Shown here: one piece after another, positions 31,541-38,741 of the stretch
How the letters are laid out: every line of letters begins with the position of its first letter
Position numbering within the stretch: the stretch's first letter is position 1
Assembly (NCBI GenBank): GCA_030538085.1
Contig: JAUNUR010000001.1
Coordinates: forward strand, 56,835 to 120,834
Length of the DNA stretch: 64,000 nucleotides
Direction: 5' to 3'
Source: Pseudomonadota bacterium
GTDB taxonomy: Bacteria; Pseudomonadota; Gammaproteobacteria; Burkholderiales; Burkholderiaceae_C
Made by a program: the position numbers and the translations under genes
Notes under the pieces: generated by a model
Database searches by the model: none
What the model saw: the letters and a program-made list of their open reading frames with translations, nothing else
What the model was told of the DNA's origin: nothing

Positions 31541-32374
31541 TCAGCGAATTGTGCCGCCGGTCATCCGCGCGGCGGGGGCTCGCGCCGCGCGTTGCAGCGC
31601 GCGCACCACGGGCCAGGCCGCCAGCGCGGCCACGACATGCTTGGCGCTGTGGCCGCTGACCAGTTGCTGCGTCAGTGCGAAGATGGGCGCATCGGCCAGC
31701 TCCAGCACCTTGGCCACGGCATAGAACGCAATCACGCCCGTGACGGAAAAGCCCAGCGCGCGCGGCTGCTGGCGGCGCAGCGCCAGCCCCGCCAGCAACA
31801 GCAGGCCGCCGCCCTGCAATACGGCCCAGGGTGTCATGTTGCCGCCCAGCCAGGCGATCAGCGCCGTGGCCGGTGCCGCCACGGACACCCCCACCGCCAG
31901 CGCCACGCCAGCCCGTGCACCAACACGGTCGGCCACCGCCAGACCCAGCAAACCGGCAAAGGCCAGGCTCATGCCCACGCGGTCAATGCACAGCCCGGCA
32001 TGATCCGGCGCCAGGTGATAGCCCGCCGAGCAGAACGTGGTGACGATCAGGCCAATGAAAAACAGCGTCGCCAACCCGCGCTGCGCCACACCCAGGCGCC
32101 CCACGGGCAGGCGGTGCAGCCACAGCAGGCCCCATGCCCCCATGACCACGAACAGCCCATTGCTCAGCACGTCCATGGCGTGTGGCAAACCGAACAGCGC
32201 ACGCTGATCGGCAAAGTCATGGTAGCCAGCGGGCAGCCCGGTGGCGGGCAGCACCGCGGCCAGCAACGCCAGCGCGGCCACGGCCAGCAGCAACGCGAAT
32301 TCGGCGGTGCGCGCGTGCCTGGCGGTATCAACCTGATGACCCAGCCAGCGGTGAGAGGCGGTGTGCAGACGCAT
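31541..32374 (-). CDS. Ceramidase-like (CREST superfamily) membrane protein
   Basis: A 277-residue protein with about seven membrane helices. The spaced residues HDFADQR, MDVLSNGLFVVMGAWGL, CSAGYHLAPD, CIDRVGMSLAF and SGHSAKHVVAAL match the CREST superfamily (alkaline ceramidases, PAQR receptors, Per1), whose Ser, Asp and three His form a metal-dependent hydrolase site. The natural substrate in bacteria is unknown, probably an amide- or ester-linked lipid. ATG 32374 is chosen; an upstream GTG at 32416 is possible. It lies 33 bases before the MFS-PlsC gene, which supports a lipid-related role. Confidence 0.72.
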   Translation of the reverse strand: MRLHTASHRWLGHQVDTARHARTAEFALLLAVAALALLAAVLPATGLPAGYHDFADQRALFGLPHAMDVLSNGLFVVMGAWGLLWLHRLPVGRLGVAQRGLATLFFIGLIVTTFCSAGYHLAPDHAGLCIDRVGMSLAFAGLLGLAVADRVGARAGVALAVGVSVAAPATALIAWLGGNMTPWAVLQGGGLLLLAGLALRRQQPRALGFSVTGVIAFYAVAKVLELADAPIFALTQQLVSGHSAKHVVAALAAWPVVRALQRAARAPAARMTGGTIR

Positions 32375-32516
32375 GATGGAATCAGCCCGAAGGCATGAGT
32401 GGATGAACACACCCACTGTCGGCCTGCCCGCGCCCCATGGCTGAGAATATCGACACTCACCGCAACCCGATCAACCTCAGGTATCGCCAAACGATCCCTC
32501 CTTCTGGAAGCTGCCC

Positions 32517-33248
32517 ATGAGCACCACCGCCGACCTCGTTGCCGTTCTCAAGAAAGAGCTGAAATCCGCCCAGATGACCTATGCCGACCTGGCGAGGGAG
32601 TTGGGCATGGCCGAAAGCAGCGTCAAACGCATGCTGGCCAAGGGCGACATGCCGCTGTCACGCATCGACGCCATTTGCCGCGCGCTGAAAATGGACTTTT
32701 CCGAACTGGCCCAGCGCGTGGCCGATGCGCAGCCACTGTTGAAGGAACTCACGGCCGAACAGGAACGCGCCGTGGTGGCCGACAAGAAGCTGCTGCTGGT
32801 CACCACCTGCGTGCTCAGCCAGTGGACGCTGGAGCAAATCATCACCGCCTACCGCCTGAGCGAGCCCGAGGTGGTGCTGGGCCTGGCGCAGTTGGACCGC
32901 ATCGGCATCATCGAGCTGAAAGCCGGCAACCGCTACCGCCTCAAGCTGGCGAAGGCCTTCCGCTGGCGCCCGCACGGGCCGATGATGCAGTACTTCCGCG
33001 AAAACGCCGCGCTGGACTTCTTCTCGGGCGGCTTCGACGGCCATGCCGAGGGCCTGCTGCTGGTGCACGGCAGCATCAGCCGCGCGCTGGCGCCCTCGTT
33101 TCTGGAACGCATGCAGCGCGTGGCGCAAGATTTTCAACAGCAGCACCAGGCCGACCAGAAGCTGAAGGACGCTGACCGCAAGGGCTACACCCTGCTGCTG
33201 GCCATGCGCGACTGGGAGTTCGACGCATTCATGCCGCTACGGCGTTGA
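32517..33248 (+). CDS. XRE-family helix-turn-helix regulator
   Basis: A 243-residue protein with an N-terminal HTH (about 8-65: MTYADLARELGMAESSVKRM, LSRIDAICRALKMDFSEL) and a long C-terminal domain without a recognised fold. The C-terminal part contains a second possible winged-helix-like stretch (LEQIITAYRLSEPEVVLGLA, DRIGIIELKAGNRYRL) reminiscent of an initiation or MarR-type wing. It is divergent from the ceramidase-like gene. Targets are unknown. Confidence 0.82.
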   Translation: MSTTADLVAVLKKELKSAQMTYADLARELGMAESSVKRMLAKGDMPLSRIDAICRALKMDFSELAQRVADAQPLLKELTAEQERAVVADKKLLLVTTCVLSQWTLEQIITAYRLSEPEVVLGLAQLDRIGIIELKAGNRYRLKLAKAFRWRPHGPMMQYFRENAALDFFSGGFDGHAEGLLLVHGSISRALAPSFLERMQRVAQDFQQQHQADQKLKDADRKGYTLLLAMRDWEFDAFMPLRR

Positions 33249-33257
33249 GCGTCACGC

Positions 33258-33282
33258 GGCGGAATCCCTTCGGGGTTCCGCC
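33258..33282. repeat. 25-bp GGCGGAA palindrome, copy 1
   Basis: GGCGGAATCCC-TTCG-GGGTTCCGCC, directly after the XRE gene. Related palindromes lie at 34013-34037 and 34063-34087, all three bounding the decayed islet. It could also stop XRE transcription, but no T-run follows. Confidence 0.7.
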
Positions 33283-33294
33283 CTACACGAGCTT

Positions 33295-33331
33295 GACTCC
33301 ATGCCGTTTCCAGTGGAAACGGCATGGAGTC
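33295..33331. repeat. Perfect 17-bp hairpin
   Basis: GACTCCATGCCGTTTCC - AGT - GGAAACGGCATGGAGTC is a perfect stem with a 3-nt loop. No T-run follows on either strand. It lies between the convergent XRE gene and the next minus-strand gene. Confidence 0.8.
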
Positions 33332-33346
33332 ACCAAACGATGATCA

Positions 33347-33772
33347 TCATTCTTCTGAGCAATTGTTATCCTGAGGAACAGGCCGATTTTTAACCTCTTT
33401 ATGCAAGGTTATGTATTTCTCGCCTCCTCTGTACCAAACCAGTTTACCGCTCTTTATAATGAAATGATCGGTTGATTCAGGTTCAAAATTAGGGCAGATA
33501 TACTCTTTATCACCCGACTCATCGTCGTCACAAAACTGGACAAATAGCTTGTCGTTTTTAATTTGTCCTTTCAACTCCCCACCCCAACCCGCTGCACGAT
33601 GACCATCGCTCCAGATGCCAGAAACATTTGGCCCTTTCTGCGTAAGGTGCAGGCTCGCTGCGTGACGCCATCCACAGGATTGAGAGTAACTCCAGCGCCC
33701 TTCAAACGGCCCCGCAGCACTGGAGGCAAGTGGCAGCGATAAAACAAAGAAGGCAAAGAACAAGTTTTTCAT
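33347..33772 (-). CDS. Secreted hypothetical protein
   Basis: A 141-residue protein with a clear signal peptide (MKNLFFAFFVLSLPLASSAA). The mature part begins GPFEGRWSYSQSCGWRHAAS and contains GIWSDGHRAAGWGGELKG, a pattern reminiscent of small lipocalin-like or beta-barrel secreted proteins, plus four cysteines and an acidic C-terminus. The DNA is visibly more AT-rich than the flanks, suggesting recent acquisition. No good ribosome binding site is visible. The family is not recognised. Confidence 0.6.
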   Translation of the reverse strand: MKNLFFAFFVLSLPLASSAAGPFEGRWSYSQSCGWRHAASLHLTQKGPNVSGIWSDGHRAAGWGGELKGQIKNDKLFVQFCDDDESGDKEYICPNFEPESTDHFIIKSGKLVWYRGGEKYITLHKEVKNRPVPQDNNCSEE

Positions 33773-33781
33773 ATTAAATGA

Positions 33782-34002
33782 TTAAGACAAGTTTTCCACA
33801 AACACCGTCAACACCCCCATATATCCATACAGATGATGTCGCGCGATTTCGCCGCTGGCAAAAAAGCCAACCAGCGGTACATCGCCCAGGGCTTGGCGCA
33901 CGATAACGTCGGCGCCGAAATTGCCGGTGCGGTGCACGCCCTGGTCGCCGGGGCTCGACAGGCCCACCAGCGTGCGGCGCACGGCGTCCAGCATCAGATC
34001 AA
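33782..34002 (-). pseudogene. Remnant of a FIST gene with two internal deletions
   Basis: About 70 codons match the intact FIST gene at 35439-36686 almost exactly: LDAVRRTLVGLSSPGDQGVH at the start and RQALGDVPLVGFF, EIARHHLYGY and VLTVFV at the end. Compared with the intact gene it lacks 297 bp and 42 bp. Each missing block is bounded in the intact gene by 9-bp direct repeats (TGGCGCACG at 35548 and 35845; GGCGTCCAG at 35934 and 35976), and one copy of each repeat remains here. Both losses keep the frame. It has no obvious ribosome binding site and is probably non-functional. Confidence 0.8.
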
Positions 34003-34012
34003 AACCTCGTAG

Positions 34013-34087
34013 GTCGGAACCGCGCAGCGATTCCGACGTTGGGCGATTGAATACACGCAGGCGGCGGAATCGCTGCGCGGTTCCGCC
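34013..34087. repeat. 25-bp GGCGGAA palindromes, copies 2 and 3
   Basis: GTCGGAACCGCGCAGCGATT plus CCGAC (34013-34037) and GGCGGAATCGCTGCGCGGTT plus CCGCC (34063-34087) are near mirror images of each other, separated by 25 bp, and resemble the palindrome at 33258. They lie exactly between the FIST remnant and the broken antitoxin-like gene. Confidence 0.7.
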
Positions 34088-34094
34088 CTACGGA

Positions 34095-34377
34095 TCACGC
34101 CGCTTGCAGCATGAAATCGACAATCACCCGCTCGAACGGGCAGCACACGCTTGACGTCGCGGCCCGCCAGCCGGGCCAGTTCGCGCACCGCCAACTCGCC
34201 CTTACCCTGCGCCAGCTGGATCAGTTGCCAGCGCTTCTCCGTCATGTGCGAAAACAGTTGCGCCGGCGTCTCGAAGTTCAGCGACTCTACGGTGTAGCGC
34301 CGGGCCGCGGCCGCACGACCCGCCGCGCGCAGCCCGGTACGCCAATCAGTGCTCTGGGTGATCGTCAACGTTCTCAT
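34095..34377 (-). pseudogene. Broken antitoxin-like HTH gene (HVO_A0114 family)
   Basis: From the ATG at 34377 (preceded by CAGGAGAGCAAC) the frame encodes MRTLTITQSTDWRTGLRAAG, FETPAQLFSHMTEKRWQLIQ and VRELARLAGRDVKRV, the N-terminal two thirds of HVO_A0114/TumA-like winged-helix regulators. There the frame breaks: the family's C-terminal CCPFERVIVDFMLQAA and stop follow at once in another frame, so the middle of the HTH domain is deleted. It is coupled by ATGA to the upstream ORF. This is interpreted as a decayed antitoxin. Confidence 0.6.
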
Positions 34378-34589
34378 GTTGCTCTCCTGGTTTCGATGGC
34401 GGCGATGAAGTCCTCGACCAACTGCTCCGGGCCGACAAACAAGTGGGGCGAAGACGGCCCCTCGCCGCCATGCAGGAATTCGAGGCCACGCAGCAGCGGC
34501 TGGCGAATTCGGAGGACGCGAAGGAGGGGATGAGATCGTTTGTGAAGCGAAGGGCGGGGCGGTTTGTGGGACATTAGGTGAGAAGCCAA
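34374..34589 (-). pseudogene. Possible toxin remnant (TumE/DUF6516-like C-terminus)
   Basis: A 71-codon frame whose stop overlaps the antitoxin-like start (ATGA), showing it belonged to a coupled pair. Its C-terminal HLFVGPEQLVEDFIAAIE resembles the end of DUF6516/TumE-like toxins (FVSPEQL..DF..D), the usual partner of HVO_A0114 antitoxins. The N-terminal half is Arg/Pro/Leu-rich without family features, so the 5' part seems lost or replaced. The assignment is tentative. Confidence 0.35.
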
Positions 34590-34596
34590 GCACGTC

Positions 34597-35361
34597 TCAG
34601 CATTGCTCGCCGCGCGCTACTGCCCACTTTTCTGCATACTGATTGGCACGGCGAAGCCCAGCCTCAGTAGGCGTACCCGTAAAAAATACGACGGGGACGG
34701 TCTGAAAATCAGCTGCCTTGGCACCACTCGACATAGCCTCTCGATAACCGAGAACTTCAGGAGATCGAAGAGCCAGCTTCTTGACCACTGGTTCAGTAAG
34801 CAAGGGCGACTGCAGCTCACTGGCTTGCATGTAAACCCCGTTATCAAGGAACGCACCCTGGTTAACGACCTCCCCATCTGGCGAAAAGACGCGGTACATC
34901 TTTGCGAAGCCGAGGCCCTTGTTTCGAAGGGCTCGACGCCCCAAGGCAATCGGGATGAACCATGTGGCGTCTGTGATCTGCTGTCTGGAATAGTTTTCGT
35001 CGTCCATGGTTCTTGAGATCCGAAAATCGTCAATTTCATCCGCTTGTGCTACCAATTCGAGGTAGCGAGCAACGCACTGCGAATCGGTCGGGCGCACTTG
35101 CTCGGCCATAGCGACCAGCTTGCGACAAACCTCCGACACTTCCGGAAACGCTGTAGCCATCCAATCGGCAGGCAGAAACGCATGCTCGTGTCGCGTTGCA
35201 AATTGCACGCCGGCTAAGGACCCTTTGGGCACTACGATCTCTTCCGGCCCAGCAATAGAAGCTGGCAGATAGATCACTCCATCTTGCTTCGACACACCAA
35301 AAGCGCGCATCCAAGGTGGGAAAACGGCAAACCTCGGATCATCAATTTGAAACCAGCGCAT
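34597..35361 (-). CDS. Hypothetical protein, 254 residues
   Basis: No family is recognised. The product starts MRWFQIDDPRFAVFPPWMRA and appears soluble with mixed alpha/beta composition, containing no signal peptide or membrane helix. Recognisable stretches such as WFIPIALGRRALRNKGLGFA and VPVVFFTGTPTEAGLRRANQ show no motif I can name. The DNA is less GC-rich than the flanking core genes. AGGA lies eight bases before the ATG. It sits between the decayed pair and the intact FIST gene, inside what looks like an inserted segment. Confidence 0.6.
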   Translation of the reverse strand: MRWFQIDDPRFAVFPPWMRAFGVSKQDGVIYLPASIAGPEEIVVPKGSLAGVQFATRHEHAFLPADWMATAFPEVSEVCRKLVAMAEQVRPTDSQCVARYLELVAQADEIDDFRISRTMDDENYSRQQITDATWFIPIALGRRALRNKGLGFAKMYRVFSPDGEVVNQGAFLDNGVYMQASELQSPLLTEPVVKKLALRSPEVLGYREAMSSGAKAADFQTVPVVFFTGTPTEAGLRRANQYAEKWAVARGEQC

Positions 35362-35438
35362 TATTTGGTCCTATGTATTGCTGCGGGATGAACGGTAACA
35401 AGCGATCCGTTGAGAAGAGCGATTCAATATGACTTGGC

Positions 35439-36686
35439 TTATTCCCCGTCCACAAACACCGTCAACACCCCCGTATATCCATACAGATGATGCCGCGCGA
35501 TCTCGCCGCCGGCGAAGAAGCCGACCAGGGGCACGTCGCCCAGGGCTTGGCGCACGGTCTGCAACTCAGCCCCTGGAGCGCCAAAGTGTGGGCCGCCGCG
35601 GCCAGCGCAGCTGACGTAGATGGCTCCACGGATGCGGCGAGATGCATGCGGTGACGGCGCCTCATGCAGCGCGGCTGCATCAAGTATTTCCTCGGGCTCC
35701 AGCTCTTCGCGAATCTCGGCGCAGATGCGCATCAAGTCAGCCCGCGCGGCTTGACGGTCGCGCTGGCAGAAGGCGGCGCGCTGGCCCACCCGCGGATGTT
35801 CGGCTATCGCCACGCCTTGCCGGCCAGGGTCAACACCAATGATGTGGCGCACGATAACGTCGGCGCCGAAATTGCCGGTGCGGTGCACGCCCTGGTCGCC
35901 GGGGCTCGACAGGCCCACCAGCGTGCGGCGCACGGCGTCCAGTGCCTCGCGCGGGGCATTCAGACTGACTTGCAGGGCGTCCAGCATCAGATCAAGCGCG
36001 GGCTCACCATCCAGCGTGAGCAGCACGTTGCCGTCGGCGGCGGTGACCTCGCGCTCGGGCGCGATGGGCTGCGCGCCCTGGGTGACGCGCGAGACGAGCG
36101 CCACGCCCTCGCCGAAGGCCACGCCCGAGAGGCCGCCTGAGAACACGCCGCCCGCCGCGCCCTGCCCCGGCGCGTTGCCGTGGCCGCTGGCGGCGAACTG
36201 CACCACGTCGCCGCGGCTGGCGGCCAGGCCGCCGAACAGGTAGCCGGTGGCGGTGCGCTCGGCCATCTCGGCGATCAGCTCGGCCACATCGGGCGTTTGC
36301 GCGTCGGCATGGATCAGCGCCGTGTGCGGGGCAAAGCCGCGTCCAGCACTCAGCGGCGCAACGCCGGAAAACACGCGGTACTGGTCCGCGGGCAAGTCGC
36401 ACAGCATCACGCTGAGCGCGGGCTCGTCGATGTATTCGGCGTTGCCCGCGCACACGCCAATGCCGACGGTGCCGGTCCAGTCGGTGACCCCGGGCAGCTC
36501 GGCCTGCAGGTATTCAAGGATGGCGCGCGCTTCCGATGCGTAGTGATCGGTGATGTAGAGCAGGCCAAGCGTGGGCGCTGCGGCGTGGCCGGGCAGCGCC
36601 ATCTGCGCACGCAACTGCGCCAGCACCAGACCGCAGGCCATGGGCCATTGCGGGTGGGTGGCGTGGCCGGTGGGGAACAGGGTCAT
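35439..36686 (-). CDS. FIST N/C sensory-domain protein
   Basis: A 415-residue cytosolic protein with a FIST N domain (about 20-200, LGLLYITDHYASEARAILEY to LFGGLAASRGDVVQFA) and a FIST C domain (about 210-405, ending VPLVGFFAGGEIARHHLYGY and TGVLTVFV). FIST domains are thought to bind small ligands such as amino acids and to signal to other modules; here no output module is attached. The frame extends 41 codons upstream into the REP element at 36721-36798, but those residues are REP-encoded, so ATG 36686 is chosen. Its ribosome binding site is weak. Confidence 0.82.
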   Translation of the reverse strand: MTLFPTGHATHPQWPMACGLVLAQLRAQMALPGHAAAPTLGLLYITDHYASEARAILEYLQAELPGVTDWTGTVGIGVCAGNAEYIDEPALSVMLCDLPADQYRVFSGVAPLSAGRGFAPHTALIHADAQTPDVAELIAEMAERTATGYLFGGLAASRGDVVQFAASGHGNAPGQGAAGGVFSGGLSGVAFGEGVALVSRVTQGAQPIAPEREVTAADGNVLLTLDGEPALDLMLDALQVSLNAPREALDAVRRTLVGLSSPGDQGVHRTGNFGADVIVRHIIGVDPGRQGVAIAEHPRVGQRAAFCQRDRQAARADLMRICAEIREELEPEEILDAAALHEAPSPHASRRIRGAIYVSCAGRGGPHFGAPGAELQTVRQALGDVPLVGFFAGGEIARHHLYGYTGVLTVFVDGE

Positions 36687-36720
36687 GACAGGTTGATCAT
36701 CAACGGTTGCCGCGCGGCGT

Positions 36721-36798
36721 TGTGGGAGCGGGCTTGCCCGCGATGGGGCCGCCGTGTGGGGCGAGAAGCGCCCTATCGCGGGCAAGCCCGCTCCCACA
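36721..36798. repeat. REP inverted-repeat pair, intergenic
   Basis: Arms of 24 nt (TGTGGGAGCGGGCTTGCCCG plus CGAT) and their exact reverse complement enclose a 30-nt loop. The arms match those inside recG base for base. It lies between phaM and the FIST gene. Confidence 0.92.
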
Positions 36799-36820
36799 AC
36801 GTGCGGCACGCCAGCCAGCC

Positions 36821-37633
36821 TCAGCGCCCGAACTTGAAGGGCGGCGGCAGCGGCCAGCTGGCGGCGGTGGCGGTGGGCTTGGCGGGCGCGGACTTGGTCG
36901 CGGGTTTCTTGCGTGCTGCGGTTTTCTTGGCGGCGGCTTTCTTGGCCGGGGCCTTGCGTGCGGCGGGTGCGCTGGCCTTCTTGGCGGCCTTCTTCGCCGG
37001 GCGCTTGGTGGCGGCTTTCTTTTGAGAGCCTTTTTGGCCTTCAGAGCCTGCCCCTTCTACGCTAGAAGCTACTGAATCAGAAGCATCCGCCGCCGTGGCA
37101 GCCGGCTGGGCGGCATCGCGCATGGCGTTGGCGGCGATCTGCTGGAACTGCTGCGTCAGCGCGTCCCACCACTGCATGGGATCGGCCTGGGCAGCCGTGG
37201 CCGGCGCGAGGGCTGCAGCGGGCTCAGGCGCCGCGGCGGCGGGCTCGGCCTGTGGCGCGGGGGCGGCAGTGAAGGGCCAGTGCTCGGGTGTCGCGCCCGC
37301 GGCGGGCGATGGGGCGGCGGGCTCGCTCTGCGTGGGCAAAGTGAAGGCCTTGGCGATTTCGGCCATGCTCAGGTTCATGCTCGCCAGCGTGGCCAAGGTC
37401 ATCTTTTGCACTTCCAGTGCCTGGATGGTGGCCTTGAGCGCGGTGCCGTTTTGCTCCAGCCAGAACAGCACGGTTTTCAGCTCCTGGATGCGCTTGTCCA
37501 GTTCGTCGATGCTGACGGTGGGCGCCACCCATGCGGTCAGTCCTGAAGCTGCTTGACCGCCGGGCGCCAGTTGCTGCAGGAAGTCAAATCCGGGGATGAA
37601 CTTGCCAAAGGGGAACGCGCTGGATTCGCTCAT
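36821..37633 (-). CDS. phaM: PHA granule regulatory protein PhaM
   Basis: A 270-residue protein. The N-terminal part (about 8-100) contains FGKFIPGFDFLQQLAPGG, WVAPTVSIDELDKRIQELK and FWLEQNGTALKATIQALEVQ, the PhaM family core that activates PHB synthase PhaC. The C-terminal third is a Lys/Ala/Pro repeat region (PAKKAAKKASAPAARKAPAK), histone H1-like, which binds DNA and links PHB granules to the nucleoid. Between them is an Ala/Pro-rich linker. AAAGGTG precedes the ATG. This implies the organism makes polyhydroxyalkanoate. Confidence 0.88.
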   Translation of the reverse strand: MSESSAFPFGKFIPGFDFLQQLAPGGQAASGLTAWVAPTVSIDELDKRIQELKTVLFWLEQNGTALKATIQALEVQKMTLATLASMNLSMAEIAKAFTLPTQSEPAAPSPAAGATPEHWPFTAAPAPQAEPAAAAPEPAAALAPATAAQADPMQWWDALTQQFQQIAANAMRDAAQPAATAADASDSVASSVEGAGSEGQKGSQKKAATKRPAKKAAKKASAPAARKAPAKKAAAKKTAARKKPATKSAPAKPTATAASWPLPPPFKFGR

Positions 37634-37723
37634 GGCGGCACCTTTCGAAGAGGGTGGATCCAGCGGTCAGCTTAACCCAAAGCCCCGCGCCGTGGCGGCG
37701 GTTTTGGCCGCGGGCCGCGCGAA

Positions 37724-38734
37724 TCAGCGTGACTGGCGCAACGCCAGCGCGCCAGGCAGGCGCAGTTGCTCTTGCGGGGTGAACAGCTGCTGGCGCAGCG
37801 CGTCGAGCTGCGGCGCGGACATCTGGCCCTGCCGCACGGCGGTCTCAGCCAGCGCGTACTGGTCGATCCGCTGGTTCCATTGGCGCTGCTGCTGGTCCAG
37901 CGCGGCCAGCCGGTTGGCGGCCTCGGCGCCAAAACTGGCCTGGCGCGCGGCGTAGCGCTCGCCGTCGCTGGCCTGGCGGGCGTTCAGCTCGGCCGTCTGT
38001 TGCTGCAGCGTCAGGTGTTGCTGCACCTGCTGGCGCTGGCGGCGTTCTTCGGGCGTCATGATGCTGGCGGCCTCGTCCAGCGCGGCCTGCTTCTGCCCGG
38101 GGCTCAGCGTCTTGTCGGATTCAATCCGCATGCGCGCCAGGGTGTAGCGGTCAAGTCGGTCGTCGGCGCCAAACAGGGCGGCGTATTCATCGGCATCGAA
38201 GTGCTGCTGGCGCAGGCGCTTGCGGGCCTCGAAAGCCTCGCTCAGCTCTTCGGGCGTCTTGGCTCCGGCGGCGGCCAGGCGGTCGAGTGCCGTGCGGTGG
38301 TCGATGTAGCGCGAGACGAGGGCACGCGCGGCCTCCACCTGATCAGGAGGAAAGCGCTGGGCGATGCGGGAGAACAGGCGCTGCTTGAAGCCTTCGGGGT
38401 CGTCGCGGAAAGAGCCGGTGCCCAGCTCCTCGCCAATCAGGTCTTCCAGCCGCAGCGCCAGTCCGGGGGTAGCCAGCAAGGCCTGCCGGCCAGGCGACTG
38501 GCGCGCGGAGGGCGATGCCGAAGGCGCGGCCAACTCGGGCGTGGGGCCGAACCAGGTAGCCGTGGGCGCGGTGCCACGTGGCGCCAGCGTGGCGCCCTCG
38601 CGCGCTGACTGCACACCACGCCCGTACCACAGGCCCGCCGTCAACACGCCGACGGCCAGGGCCACGGCGGCGGCGCGCTGCCAGCGCGGACGCGCCGCTA
38701 CCGTGCGCGAGGAAACCAGCGTGGCTCGCGCCAT
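37724..38734 (-). CDS. Lipase-specific foldase (Lif/LifO)
   Basis: A 336-residue membrane-anchored periplasmic chaperone. One N-terminal membrane helix (about 20-42) is followed by a Pro/Ala-rich linker and a long all-helical domain rich in Gln, Arg and Glu. The conserved steric-chaperone motif RXXFDY is recognisable but altered: RQQHFDADEYAALFG near residue 180. It begins seven bases after the lipase stop on the same strand, the normal lipA-lipB order. It is required for folding of family I.1/I.2 lipases before type II secretion. Confidence 0.85.
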   Translation of the reverse strand: MARATLVSSRTVAARPRWQRAAAVALAVGVLTAGLWYGRGVQSAREGATLAPRGTAPTATWFGPTPELAAPSASPSARQSPGRQALLATPGLALRLEDLIGEELGTGSFRDDPEGFKQRLFSRIAQRFPPDQVEAARALVSRYIDHRTALDRLAAAGAKTPEELSEAFEARKRLRQQHFDADEYAALFGADDRLDRYTLARMRIESDKTLSPGQKQAALDEAASIMTPEERRQRQQVQQHLTLQQQTAELNARQASDGERYAARQASFGAEAANRLAALDQQQRQWNQRIDQYALAETAVRQGQMSAPQLDALRQQLFTPQEQLRLPGALALRQSR

Positions 38735-38741
38735 GGCTGGG

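Noticed and set aside
31541-32398. Long plus-strand frame (30575-32398) antisense to two membrane protein genes
   Set aside because: It encodes a His/Gln/Arg-rich chain without motifs, typical of antisense frames over GC-rich membrane protein genes.
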